A stretch of 64,000 nucleotides of DNA from positions 1 through 64,000 of the IMG/VR virus record IMGVR_UViG_3300032307_000830. One strand, written 5' to 3'. Position 1 is the first letter of the stretch; each line of letters starts with the position of its first letter. The notes beneath the pieces were generated by a model, which saw only the letters and a list, made by a program, of their open reading frames with translations, did not search any database and was not told the DNA's origin. Position numbers and translations under genes: made by a program. Below, piece by piece: positions 35,065 to 43,895 of this stretch. Source of the DNA: a virus.

Positions 35065-35715
35065 CTATTTTCTTATAAATAGGCAATCCATGTAATCTGT
35101 GCCGAACCTACCCGTCCATTTTGATGAAAAATGTAGGTTATATCCAAGATCAATTATTTTTTGTACGTATTCATCTGTTTTATCTTTTAGATCTGGGTCA
35201 ATGAAATCATGAAACTCTATAGATATTTGATTTATTTTATCGCAAATTTCTGGTGTCAAGCTATCTATTAGAAAATACTCAGAACCCTCAATATCAATTT
35301 TTAAATAATCAATATAGTCAACACCAACATCGTTCATTAAATCTGAAATTGTGATAGTATTAACCATGTATTTTTTTGGTTCTTCCTCACCCCATTTAAA
35401 ATACTTGTTGTTTTCAGCTAAAATGTTACCAGCTTCGTGATTTTTTACCTCAGTAAAAAATAATTCAACATTACTTTCATTATATATGGCTTTATTTACC
35501 ATAATAACTTTATCATTACATAATGGTAGTAGATTGTTTTTAAATAACTCGATATTAGGTTCAACACCGATATATTTTTTAATCGAGTCTAAACCAAAAA
35601 ACTCAATAAATTTTTCATAGAATCTACCATCATTAGTGCCTAAATCAAAAATAACGATATCATTTTTTTTATTAACTAATATTGTGTGATCTAATAGTGT
35701 TTCTGTTCTTATCAT
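35065..35715 (-). CDS. FkbM-family O-methyltransferase
   Basis: The 216-residue protein shows the FkbM layout: IVIFDLGTNDGRFYEKF (motif I), IGVEPNIELF, and the family hallmark DYLKIDIEGSEYFLI. FkbM enzymes often methylate sugar hydroxyls in polysaccharide loci, matching its position between NeuB and another methyltransferase. It overlaps the NeuB gene by 4 bp. Confidence 0.92.
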   Translation of the reverse strand: MIRTETLLDHTILVNKKNDIVIFDLGTNDGRFYEKFIEFFGLDSIKKYIGVEPNIELFKNNLLPLCNDKVIMVNKAIYNESNVELFFTEVKNHEAGNILAENNKYFKWGEEEPKKYMVNTITISDLMNDVGVDYIDYLKIDIEGSEYFLIDSLTPEICDKINQISIEFHDFIDPDLKDKTDEYVQKIIDLGYNLHFSSKWTGRFGTDYMDCLFIRK

Positions 35716-36557
35716 TTTCTAAGTGTTTTCATCTTAGCCAACTCACCGCCAAAAAGTTCTCTAGCTTTTATCGGAATATTTAAACCAGCTTCTATATCAC
35801 GAATACCTTTAACTAGTTTAAATAAACCAGATGGTTCAATAGACGCTGAATGGTCGGAGCCCCACATAGTCCTATCCAAAGTAATATGACGCTCAATCCA
35901 GGTAACACCCATAGGTACCGTTGCAAATGTTGTAACAAGACCATATTCGTGCCCACTGTAACCAATTTCTTTATCAGTCCATTTTCTTTTTAACCAGGAG
36001 ATGTAGTTTAAATTTAACTCCTCTACTGGGCATGGGTAAGTTGAATTTGTGTGCATGATAACATCTGGTTGACAACTCAAAACACACTCATCGATTTGAC
36101 ATTCATCGCTCATTCCAGTTGATATCATCAAATAATCTGATTTTTGTCTAGCGTATTGGCACAAGTTAATGTCAGTTATTAAAGCTGATGGTATTTTCAT
36201 AACAACACCCAAATCAGTTTTATATCTCATCATAAAATCAACCGAATCCATATCCCAAACTGAGGCAAACCACCCTATATTTAACTGCTTACAAAATCTA
36301 TCAATTTCATCATATTCTTTTTCACCGAATTCAGTTTTCCATTTATATTCGAGGTACGTTATCTCACCCCAAGGTGTTTGACGCATTTTACTTTTTTGAT
36401 CTTCTGGGACGCAAACATCTGGGTTTCTTTTTTGAAACTTTACGTAATCACACCCAGCGGCTTTAGCTACCATAATTAATTGTTTGGCTATTTCAATATC
36501 GCCGTTGTGGTTAATCCCTATTTCCGCGATTACCTTAACTTTGTTGTTCTTCTTCAT
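35712..36557 (-). CDS. neuB: N-acetylneuraminate (nonulosonic acid) synthase, NeuB-like
   Basis: The 281-residue TIM barrel has the NeuB signatures: VIAEIGINHNGDIEIAKQL, DYVKFQKRNPD, MKIPSALITD, ISTGMSDE, NSTYPCP, GYSGHEYG and WGSDHSASIEPSG. The enzyme joins phosphoenolpyruvate to an N-acylated hexosamine to form sialic acid or a relative such as legionaminic or pseudaminic acid; sequence alone does not tell which. The C-terminal antifreeze-like (SAF) domain of full-length NeuB (about 340-350 residues) is missing. It overlaps the sialyltransferase-like fusion gene by 23 bp. Confidence 0.93.
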   Translation of the reverse strand: MKKNNKVKVIAEIGINHNGDIEIAKQLIMVAKAAGCDYVKFQKRNPDVCVPEDQKSKMRQTPWGEITYLEYKWKTEFGEKEYDEIDRFCKQLNIGWFASVWDMDSVDFMMRYKTDLGVVMKIPSALITDINLCQYARQKSDYLMISTGMSDECQIDECVLSCQPDVIMHTNSTYPCPVEELNLNYISWLKRKWTDKEIGYSGHEYGLVTTFATVPMGVTWIERHITLDRTMWGSDHSASIEPSGLFKLVKGIRDIEAGLNIPIKARELFGGELAKMKTLRK

Positions 36558-38382
36558 AATATTTTGCTTTTATTGTTGTTATAATTTCACCAGCATCAAA
36601 ACCGTCTATCATCATATCGTAAATATCTCTCACAATATCTGAGTCATAAAATCTAACCTTTACGTTTTTATTAATAAAATTACTTAAAGCAATAATAACA
36701 AAATTAAGATCAAAGTCAAGAGAGTGTGGTTTATTCTCATCAACATATGGGTTTATAAATTTTGAAACTCCGTGTTCTTTAAATGATCCATCCTCATTTA
36801 TCCTACTATATAGGTTGTAACCGATTATGTTAACGCGTTTACTGTTTAGTAAACTAAAGAACAACATCATACTAACCCCAGATGTTGGTAGAGGTAATTT
36901 TCTATTATGTTCCCTTCTTTTTGTTATTGCGTAGTATGAATTAGATCTAGCGCACATAAAATTAAATGGGTCGACATTGTGCGTGTTTGTTGGGTGTTGT
37001 TTTTCTAAAGTTTTTCTAACATTACCCGTTAGAAGCCACAATTTATCTGGGTTAAAGTTACCGTTAGTTATTTCGTTTAATAACACTATTTCATTTGTTG
37101 AGCAATAGTAATAATCAACGTCAAACAGATGGGCTAATTTAAAACCCCAGTTTGTTGTTACAACCCTAGTTTGTAATATTTCGGGTAAAACCGAATACAA
37201 CATTTCGTTACCAATACCAGATGAAACCAAGCTAACACTACCTAAATCAACAGATAAAAACCTATATTTTTTAGAGTAATCCAACCAAAGCTTTTCTATT
37301 GCTTTGTAGTCTTTTTCAAATTCCTTTTGTTTAATGTTCCAAGGTTTTTCACCAACATAATGTATAACTTTTATGTCTTTTAAAGCACTAGCTAATTCAT
37401 CTGATTTGGAGTCATCAAAACATCTTTTTAGTAGGTTATAATCTGACGACAAAAATAAAACATCAAAATTTTTCAAATACTCATTAAGTAAACTTTGATC
37501 CAGAAACTTGGGGTTAGTTAATTTTGGGAATAGGTTTAACATGTTTTTCACATGTTCATCTGAGCGCATAAAAGAACCGCTTAGTAGTAAAAAACCGCCA
37601 TTTAATGAAACATCGTCTGAACCAGCTTTTTTGATAATAGGTTTTCTTATGTACTGGGATGTGTCCCTTGTTGCCGCGATATCGTGATCAATAAGATATA
37701 AATCTCTTAAAGAGTTAACAACTAACATATCACTATCTAAATACAAAACCTTATCATAATCAGTAAAATTAAAGATCTCAATTGTTAACACCGATGGTAT
37801 AAACCTATGAAAATTTTTACTTATTTTACTTTTGAAAAGAGTTATTACATCATTGTAATGACCCGTTGTATCAATTTTTTTAAAGATTGTTTTTCTATAG
37901 AATAACTTTAACTCATCAATCTTTTCATCAGATAATGGTGACAATTCATCACTATACATTATAATCAGATCCCCATTGAACCATGGGTTGTTTTCCAAAA
38001 ATGAGTTTATAAAAACGTAAAAATGGTCAGCAAATGGGTTATTTAATATTGTGGTTAACGCGTATCTTTCAGGTAAAACCCTGTTCATCTTAATATTCGC
38101 CTTATCTTTTAAATCAGACTTCTCAACATCAATTTTTTTAGCAAACGAGCTTAGGTTGATGTCGTCTTCCTTTTTTTCTTTAACTAATTTTACGGTTGTT
38201 TTATATACAGGTTCTTCCTGCGTATGTGTTTTTCTCTTTATATCCTTTTTTTCTGGTATAACATTAACCTCTTCAACGATACTTTCTTGTATCGCCGTGT
38301 CAATATTAACCTCTTTATCAATAACCTCTTGTTTGATTAATTTACTGGTTATAGCCCTATTTTTCTTTAAGAAATACCCCAT
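36535..38382 (-). CDS. GT8 glycosyltransferase fused to a sialyltransferase-like domain
   Basis: Residues 1-100 are a charged, likely disordered leader. Residues 105-370 form a GT8 (LgtC-like) domain: YDKVLYLDSDML with DxD at 216-218, LNGGFLLLSG and HYVGEKPWN. Residues 375-570 form a second module with LPTSGVSMMLFFSLL, NIIGYNLYS and KPHSLDFDLN, resembling bacterial sialyltransferases (GT42/GT29-like) or related DUF115-type folds; this part is tentative. Sitting between neuB and neuA, the pairing suggests successive addition of a hexose and a nonulosonic acid. It overlaps both neighbours (23 and 26 bp). Confidence 0.82.
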   Translation of the reverse strand: MGYFLKKNRAITSKLIKQEVIDKEVNIDTAIQESIVEEVNVIPEKKDIKRKTHTQEEPVYKTTVKLVKEKKEDDINLSSFAKKIDVEKSDLKDKANIKMNRVLPERYALTTILNNPFADHFYVFINSFLENNPWFNGDLIIMYSDELSPLSDEKIDELKLFYRKTIFKKIDTTGHYNDVITLFKSKISKNFHRFIPSVLTIEIFNFTDYDKVLYLDSDMLVVNSLRDLYLIDHDIAATRDTSQYIRKPIIKKAGSDDVSLNGGFLLLSGSFMRSDEHVKNMLNLFPKLTNPKFLDQSLLNEYLKNFDVLFLSSDYNLLKRCFDDSKSDELASALKDIKVIHYVGEKPWNIKQKEFEKDYKAIEKLWLDYSKKYRFLSVDLGSVSLVSSGIGNEMLYSVLPEILQTRVVTTNWGFKLAHLFDVDYYYCSTNEIVLLNEITNGNFNPDKLWLLTGNVRKTLEKQHPTNTHNVDPFNFMCARSNSYYAITKRREHNRKLPLPTSGVSMMLFFSLLNSKRVNIIGYNLYSRINEDGSFKEHGVSKFINPYVDENKPHSLDFDLNFVIIALSNFINKNVKVRFYDSDIVRDIYDMMIDGFDAGEIITTIKAKYYEEEQQS

Positions 38383-39004
38383 CTAGATCGACTTTTGTGT
38401 CAACGTCTGTAACATCATTAATTTTTAAAAAAAATGTTTCATTGTTATATAAATTATTATTAAGTTCATTAAAGTAACTAACATTAAATATAGCTATATA
38501 GTGAGAAATTTCAAATAATAATGGATAATCTTGCCTTCTATATAGATTATGTTCAATTAATTGCTTACCCATGTTATTTCCCAGATCAAACATATATAGA
38601 TACGGGTGCGTACCCTTTATCTCTTTTTTACATAAAAGAGAATTACTGGAACTCTCAACAAAAGCGTTATAAGCTCTTTCAACGTCATTCCAAGTCCTCT
38701 CTGGATATGTGAGATAAAGCATTATAACCAGAGACTTTTCATCAATATCACCATTATCGATATGGTACTGCACCACATCTTTTGTACTAGTTTCATCTTT
38801 AGCTAAATTATCTGGTCTAATGGATACACTCAACCCCATTAATTTAGCTTTTTCGATTAAAACCTCATCGTCTGTTGAAATCAAGACTTTGCTAAGTAAT
38901 TCATTAGGGATGATGTTAATCGTATTATCAAATAGGATTCTATTTTTAAACGGCAAACCTTTTGAGTTCCTTCTTGCTGGGATTAGTATGGTTAGATTAT
39001 CCAT
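38357..39004 (-). CDS. neuA: CMP-sialic acid synthetase, NeuA-like
   Basis: The 215-residue cytidylyltransferase has the P-loop-like IPARRNSKGLPFKN (8-21), ISTDDEVLIEKAKLMGL, RPDNLAKDETSTKDVVQ and LYLTYPERTWNDV. It would activate the NeuB product to the CMP-sugar for the sialyltransferases on either side. Its order between neuB and the GT29-like gene is that of a dedicated pathway. The length is normal for the catalytic domain (about 220-230). Confidence 0.93.
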   Translation of the reverse strand: MDNLTILIPARRNSKGLPFKNRILFDNTINIIPNELLSKVLISTDDEVLIEKAKLMGLSVSIRPDNLAKDETSTKDVVQYHIDNGDIDEKSLVIMLYLTYPERTWNDVERAYNAFVESSSNSLLCKKEIKGTHPYLYMFDLGNNMGKQLIEHNLYRRQDYPLLFEISHYIAIFNVSYFNELNNNLYNNETFFLKINDVTDVDTKVDLDGVFLKEK

Positions 39005-39530
39005 TAACCAATAATTTAACTTTACCGTCTCTTATTAATTCACTAACTAAGGATTCCTCAATATTGGGTGCATGACCTCTCATTACCGAGTCATCTTCAT
39101 AGTAGTGCACACCGTTTTTAAAAAAATCAAAACCATGTATCTTTACGGTATAACCCTCTTCAATAAAATAAAATATCATTACAAGACCAGTTGTGGCCCA
39201 TGAATTGTTTTTATTAATGAGTTTATTAATTTTATTATAAAAACTAAGTGGTATTATGGTATACCCATTTTCAATTAGTTCGTTAATTTTTTGGGTATTT
39301 GGTGCCGCTACACTAGGGTAAGCGAAAAATTTTTGATCAAACTTAACATTGTTATGTTTATTTGACATCACCGTTTTAACCCAGTAATTAGTTTTTTTAC
39401 CCACAAATTTTTCAAAAGATTCGGTTTCAAAATTATTAAACCTAACAACAATATCATGTGAATCAATTAATTCACCGTATTCATTATTTAGACAAGAAGG
39501 TCCGTTACCGATTAATAAGATTTCCCTCAT
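38997..39530 (-). CDS. GT29-like sialyltransferase
   Basis: The 177-residue protein starts with a text-book sialylmotif-L-like segment (LLIGNGPSCLNN, then ELIDSHDIVVRFNNF, residues 5-34). A motif-S-like NSWATTGLVMIFYFI (109-123) with IHGFDFF follows, and then HYYEDD and HAPNIEE as candidates for the final His/Glu motifs. It is much shorter than animal or bacterial GT29 proteins (about 300), so it is a compact catalytic core without membrane anchor. It lies 4-8 bp overlapped between NeuA and the GT2 fusion, so CMP-nonulosonate is the expected donor. Confidence 0.85.
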   Translation of the reverse strand: MREILLIGNGPSCLNNEYGELIDSHDIVVRFNNFETESFEKFVGKKTNYWVKTVMSNKHNNVKFDQKFFAYPSVAAPNTQKINELIENGYTIIPLSFYNKINKLINKNNSWATTGLVMIFYFIEEGYTVKIHGFDFFKNGVHYYEDDSVMRGHAPNIEESLVSELIRDGKVKLLVNG

Positions 39531-40960
39531 AAAACTTTTTTAATTTTACCTAACTCGGAAATAAACATCTCCTCATGTTTTTCTGGTGAAAAGTCATATT
39601 GGTAACCCAAAGCTCTATCACGATTAAATTTACTTAACCTATTGTGGTAGGCTTTCATTTTCTCTAAAAAATAGTTTAATCCTATTTTTTTTAAGTGTAA
39701 TAATTTAATCGGTTTATCATAAAAAACCACATTACCTTGTGGTGCCGCAACATGACAACCAAAGTTATAGTTTATTTCATTAATCTCTTTTGGTTTGAAC
39801 ATACAAAACTTATTAAAGTGGTTGTGTTCGTAACCATGTGTTACATCACTAAGTATAGAACCAGATTTTGTTAAATCAAAATCCTTAATCATCATTTCAA
39901 AACCAGTTGGTTTTATAATGGTCGCGTTACTTTCCTTAAAATCTTTTAAATATTGACCCAGATTATCGGCGTAAAGAAATTCATCCATGTCACACACAAT
40001 AACGATATCAGCGTTTTTAGATTGCTTCCAACCATTATTTTTGATTACTAAGTATGCGTCATCTCTAATTTCACCGTTTGTGTCATACGATATAATCTTT
40101 ACTTTAGGGTGTTTTCTTAATATACTAAGGCTACCATCAGTTGACTTATTATCGTAAACGACTATGTTGCTAACAAAATTCTCATAGTGTCTTAGGAAAT
40201 GTGGTATTATTTTCTCCTCATTCCAACATAAAACATGTATATCAACATTTGGTAAGGTTTGGTCAAAAATTATATGTTCATTCTCTTTATCAACACAAAC
40301 TGGTAAGTATTCAGAGTAAAGCTCCTCAAATAAATTTTTATTAGACTCCCATTTTTCATTTGTTAAACCAACGGATTTATGTATTATTTCGATATTAGAC
40401 ATAACACCTATATCAACACCTTCTAAATAGTTTTCCACGCAAAAAGGTATGTCATAAAAATGGAACCCTTCGAATCTTTGATCGAACCCAAGAACAATCC
40501 TACGTCTGTCAACAGCCATAAACACACCGTCAACCGCAACGACTTGTTTTAGTTGGTTACCGTAGCTATCAGAATACTTATTTTCCCATATCCTGGTACC
40601 ATCTGTATGTTTAACGCGTCCATGCATCGCCTTTCTAATTCTCCACCACATACCGTCAACCATATGTGTTGTACCAGCGAGACCCAAAATACCGTATTCT
40701 TGGTGTCGATTAAAAGCTTTTATAACCTTTTCACCCCAATTTTTAGTATTAAAAATAATATCGTCATGGCAGAAAACAATAATATCACTTTCAGCTTCCT
40801 TTAAACCTTTGTTATAGACTTCCGCTAGAGAATATTCGCCGTTATTTTCATACGGTAAAACCTCTACACCTTTATGTAGACAAGTTTTTTTTAAATGCTC
40901 AACAAAGTTGTCGTCTATTTTTCTGGTTGAAAAAACGATACTAATTTTAATATTACTCAT
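39527..40960 (-). CDS. Two-domain glycosyltransferase (GT2 plus Glyco_tranf_2_4-like)
   Basis: Residues 1-225 are a GT2-type unit (ISIVFSTRKIDD, SDIIVFCHDDIIF, VVAVDGVFMAVDRR). Residues 245-477 form a second GT-A unit of the Glyco_tranf_2_4/GT92-like type: VDIHVLCWNEEKIIPHFLRHY, YDNKSTDGSLSIL and the metal motif VCDMDEFL. Both appear intact. It overlaps the sialyltransferase by 4 bp and an unknown gene by 8 bp. It would supply two linkages of the same oligosaccharide. Confidence 0.88.
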   Translation of the reverse strand: MSNIKISIVFSTRKIDDNFVEHLKKTCLHKGVEVLPYENNGEYSLAEVYNKGLKEAESDIIVFCHDDIIFNTKNWGEKVIKAFNRHQEYGILGLAGTTHMVDGMWWRIRKAMHGRVKHTDGTRIWENKYSDSYGNQLKQVVAVDGVFMAVDRRRIVLGFDQRFEGFHFYDIPFCVENYLEGVDIGVMSNIEIIHKSVGLTNEKWESNKNLFEELYSEYLPVCVDKENEHIIFDQTLPNVDIHVLCWNEEKIIPHFLRHYENFVSNIVVYDNKSTDGSLSILRKHPKVKIISYDTNGEIRDDAYLVIKNNGWKQSKNADIVIVCDMDEFLYADNLGQYLKDFKESNATIIKPTGFEMMIKDFDLTKSGSILSDVTHGYEHNHFNKFCMFKPKEINEINYNFGCHVAAPQGNVVFYDKPIKLLHLKKIGLNYFLEKMKAYHNRLSKFNRDRALGYQYDFSPEKHEEMFISELGKIKKVL

Positions 40961-41258
40961 ACTCTTCTTCTACGATTAAAGGTCTTTCTAATGTATCACC
41001 TTTATATTTTAATACGGGTATTATACCCTTTATCTTTTGAATGAAGGTGAATTCGTTACCCACTTCATTCAATTCGCGCTCAATAAACGTGGCTAGTTTA
41101 TAATCTTCAGAATTCATGGGGTAGACAAAGGCATATAAAACTTTATCCCCAACCTGTATTCTTTTCCCAGACCACACCGTTTTATATTCTATGCGATCAA
41201 GAACATCTGGTGTAATCGCATTGTAAGCCCTTATCTGATCCTTAAATTCTTCTACCAT
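40953..41258 (-). CDS. Unknown protein, 101 residues
   Basis: Alpha/beta protein with no recognised motif; the middle reads WSGKRIQVGDKVLYAFVYPM. It overlaps the dUTPase stop by one base and the GT2 fusion gene by 8 bp, so it is expressed with both. The role is unclear. Confidence 0.78.
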   Translation of the reverse strand: MVEEFKDQIRAYNAITPDVLDRIEYKTVWSGKRIQVGDKVLYAFVYPMNSEDYKLATFIERELNEVGNEFTFIQKIKGIIPVLKYKGDTLERPLIVEEEYE

Positions 41259-41839
41259 TATTTAACACCTGTTGAACCAAAACCGCCTGAACCTCTGTCA
41301 GATGAGGAGAGCGAATCGGTTTTTATAAATTTAGTTTTATTCATTGTTTGAACACCAGCGATTACACCTTGAGCGATTCTATCACCATTATGGATATAAA
41401 AAGGTGCCGCTTTATCTGTATTATACAATATAACACCAACTTCACCCCTATAACCAGAATCAACAGTACCAGGGCTATTTAAAACCATGATACCGTTCTT
41501 TAAAGCCAACCCGCTTCTAGATCTAACCTGTAGTTCATAACCAGCTGGTATTTCAAAATACAAACCAGTAGGTATTAGAGCCCTATTACCAGGTTCAATT
41601 TCAATAGTTTTATCAACAAAAGCTCTTATATCAAAACCACTATCACCTTCCTTTTCGTAAGTTGGGTCTTGGTTATTAGATTTGTTAATAAACTTAACTT
41701 TTAATTTAACAACCCCACTACTTTGATCAAACTCCCATCCACCCATTAAATCACTTGTTTGTTTTAGAATTTCATCCAATTCATTCTTTGTTTCATCATC
41801 AAAGAATTCACTCATGTCCAAATTTTGTAAGTTATCCAT
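41258..41839 (-). CDS. dut: dUTP diphosphatase
   Basis: The five trimeric dUTPase motifs are present: GDSGFDIRA (1), VRSRSGLAL (2), NSPGTVDSGYRGEV (3), NGDRIAQGVI (4) and RGSGGFGSTG at the C-terminus (5). It hydrolyses dUTP to keep uracil out of phage DNA and to supply dUMP. An extra acidic N-terminal extension of about 50 residues precedes the core. Confidence 0.97.
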   Translation of the reverse strand: MDNLQNLDMSEFFDDETKNELDEILKQTSDLMGGWEFDQSSGVVKLKVKFINKSNNQDPTYEKEGDSGFDIRAFVDKTIEIEPGNRALIPTGLYFEIPAGYELQVRSRSGLALKNGIMVLNSPGTVDSGYRGEVGVILYNTDKAAPFYIHNGDRIAQGVIAGVQTMNKTKFIKTDSLSSSDRGSGGFGSTGVK

Positions 41840-41842
41840 ATT

Positions 41843-43066
41843 TTATATCAATGTTTTGTAAATTTCAGCCCTATCCTTTGTTACGTTATTCAAATTATAG
41901 GTGTCTTTAACCGTCTCATACAATTTTTCACCAAGATCTTTAACCAGATTAGGGTTATCGACTAATCTTTTAACATGTTGGCTCCATTGTTTATGGTTCT
42001 TACTAGGATCCACCAACAAAGCATTACCAGCATCATTAAAACCACCACCCTTTTCAATAGCTGAAATTAAATCGATCGTGTAAGGTCCATAATTTTGTGC
42101 AATAATAGCTTTTTTATGGAAACCAGCCTCAATAATTTTCAGTTGTGATTTATATTTGTTGAAAGAATTTTCAGCCAATGGCGCTAAAGCTACATCAAAT
42201 TCATTATAACCCTTAGCATACGACTCGATACTTTTTGTCCATATTCTTTTATACGGCATATTACTATCATCGTAAGTTAATTGTTGATCAAACTTTAACA
42301 AGTACTTTAAATAATCTGGGTATTTTTCCAGTAATCTAAAATTATCGGTGATAAAGACTTCATACATAAACCAACTTGTCTCGATTGGTTGCATTTGTCT
42401 CTCCATCCATTGGTTAGTCTCTTTGTTAAACATCTTAACCTTACCTCTGGTATCATAACCACAAAGAACAAACTGTACTTTATCAGCATATTCTCTCGCT
42501 CTTTGTGGAACACCTTTCAGTAGTTCAATATCTTTTATATGCGATGAACCACCAAGCCAGCCAAATCTAAGTCTGTTCGATTCTTTAGCGTTTGGTTTAA
42601 ATTGTGGTTCGTTTGGATTTAACGCGTTAGGTAAAATAACACAATTTTTGTTATACTTTAAAACCTCTTTTTGTAAAATACTAGTTGTTACGGTAATTAA
42701 ATCAGATTGTTTAATGACATTTATTATCGTACCAGCAAAATTAGAGCTTTTAGCTTGATTATACATGCCGTGTGATGGATCTAAATTCCAGTGGTCATCT
42801 AAATCTATGATAACTTTACCACCAAAAGACTGTATTTTTTTAATAACTTCAACTGGGTTGAAGAAATTATTACCTGGAACTCTGTGGAAGAAGAACAATT
42901 GGAATTTTTTCAAATAAGCCTCGTCATCGAAATTAATATCATGGTTAATTTCGACAAAAAAATCGGATCCGTGGTTATTTTGTAAGGTAACATGTGGATC
43001 AACACATCTATATTTACCAGACCCAGCGCGATCGTTAGGGTTTACTAGGATATTTATCTTGCTCAT
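41843..43066 (-). CDS. GT-B (GT4-like) glycosyltransferase
   Basis: The 407 residues have a two-Rossmann layout. The N-terminal half contains FFHRVPG and KVIIDLDDHWNLDPSHGMY. The donor half contains LRFGWLGGSSHIKDIELLKG and FDVALAPLAENSFNKYKSQLKIIEAG, the E-containing region of GT4. Similar proteins occur in T4-like and cyanophage genomes near structural genes. It is 3 bp from dut and is the last glycan gene before the heptose-kinase-like gene. Confidence 0.87.
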   Translation of the reverse strand: MSKINILVNPNDRAGSGKYRCVDPHVTLQNNHGSDFFVEINHDINFDDEAYLKKFQLFFFHRVPGNNFFNPVEVIKKIQSFGGKVIIDLDDHWNLDPSHGMYNQAKSSNFAGTIINVIKQSDLITVTTSILQKEVLKYNKNCVILPNALNPNEPQFKPNAKESNRLRFGWLGGSSHIKDIELLKGVPQRAREYADKVQFVLCGYDTRGKVKMFNKETNQWMERQMQPIETSWFMYEVFITDNFRLLEKYPDYLKYLLKFDQQLTYDDSNMPYKRIWTKSIESYAKGYNEFDVALAPLAENSFNKYKSQLKIIEAGFHKKAIIAQNYGPYTIDLISAIEKGGGFNDAGNALLVDPSKNHKQWSQHVKRLVDNPNLVKDLGEKLYETVKDTYNLNNVTKDRAEIYKTLI

Positions 43067-43126
43067 TAAATTATATTTCTATAATAATAAGAAAATTAAA
43101 GCAAAAATCAAAATATAATGTAAAAT

Positions 43127-43876
43127 TTATTTTGGAACAACGACCCCTCGCCTACTTACAACATCTGAAGCCATTAAATTACCAAAATCAATAGACTTTG
43201 CAATATCCGTAGTTTCGAAATATTTTAATATAAAGGCAGATGTGAATGTATCCCCAGCACCACTAACATCAATCGTGTCTCTAGGGTTTTTTGATGGATA
43301 AACAATGCCGTCAAACTCAGCCCCATGTTTACCTAAAGTGGTGATTATGTTTAATCCCTCAATATCGGATTTATTCTGTGAGTCTCGTTCACTTTTATTT
43401 AATTTAATAAAATCAAACTGCTTAAATATGTTTGACATCTTTCTTTTACTATCCAAGATAGATATTTTGCTATAATAGGCTATTTTTGATATTACCTCAT
43501 CACTCAAAAAACCTTTGTTATAGTCACTAACAATGACAATATCGGATAAAAGTATCTTATTGATGATGGATTCTGTTAATACAAGCGGTGTTATGTAACC
43601 TTCACCCTCATCAACTCTAACAATCATTTGATTACTTTTTTCATCAACAAATCTTGTTTTGGTTATTTCAGTTTCTTGTGTGATAAAATTTATTTCGCAA
43701 GTATTATTAATAGCTTTAAGGTTCTCAACAACATTACCAGCCATACCAGGATTTTCAACAACCCTAAATGGGTTTAATACAGGTACGGGTGCTTCTGGAC
43801 AAAGTCTTGTAACGTCACCATAAATAAATTTGTCAGTACACATTTCACCGATAACGGTCACTAATATCTTATCCAT
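43127..43876 (-). CDS. PfkB sugar kinase resembling the HldE heptose-7-phosphate kinase domain
   Basis: ATG at 43876 (MDKILVTVIG) is preferred: the longer frame to 43918 would begin inside the upstream terminator. The 249-residue protein matches the kinase half of HldE/RfaE: YGDVTRLCPEAPVPVLNP, NPGMAGNVVENL (42-53), ITKTRFVDEKSNQMIVRVD, IVSDYNKGFL and the catalytic DVSGAGDT (203-210). HldE-type kinases make heptose-1,7-bisphosphate on the path to ADP-heptose; the adenylyltransferase half is absent here. This links it to the GT9 heptosyltransferase-like gene at 4706-5941. Other PfkB substrates cannot be excluded. Confidence 0.85.
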   Translation of the reverse strand: MDKILVTVIGEMCTDKFIYGDVTRLCPEAPVPVLNPFRVVENPGMAGNVVENLKAINNTCEINFITQETEITKTRFVDEKSNQMIVRVDEGEGYITPLVLTESIINKILLSDIVIVSDYNKGFLSDEVISKIAYYSKISILDSKRKMSNIFKQFDFIKLNKSERDSQNKSDIEGLNIITTLGKHGAEFDGIVYPSKNPRDTIDVSGAGDTFTSAFILKYFETTDIAKSIDFGNLMASDVVSRRGVVVPK

Positions 43877-43880
43877 ATCA

Positions 43881-43888
43881 CAAATATA
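43881..43888 (-). promoter_or_regulatory. TATATTTG promoter-like box, leaderless arrangement
   Basis: The - strand reads TTTTGTATATTTGTGATATGG. The box ends only 4 nt before the kinase ATG, so transcription would start at or just before the start codon. It directly follows the terminator of the preceding gene. Confidence 0.5.
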
Positions 43889-43895
43889 CAAAAAA

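Noticed and set aside
34436-35086. TTG start at 35086 for the methyltransferase
   Set aside because: It overlaps the preceding gene by 22 bp and is a weaker codon; ATG 35062 lies 2 bp after the preceding stop.
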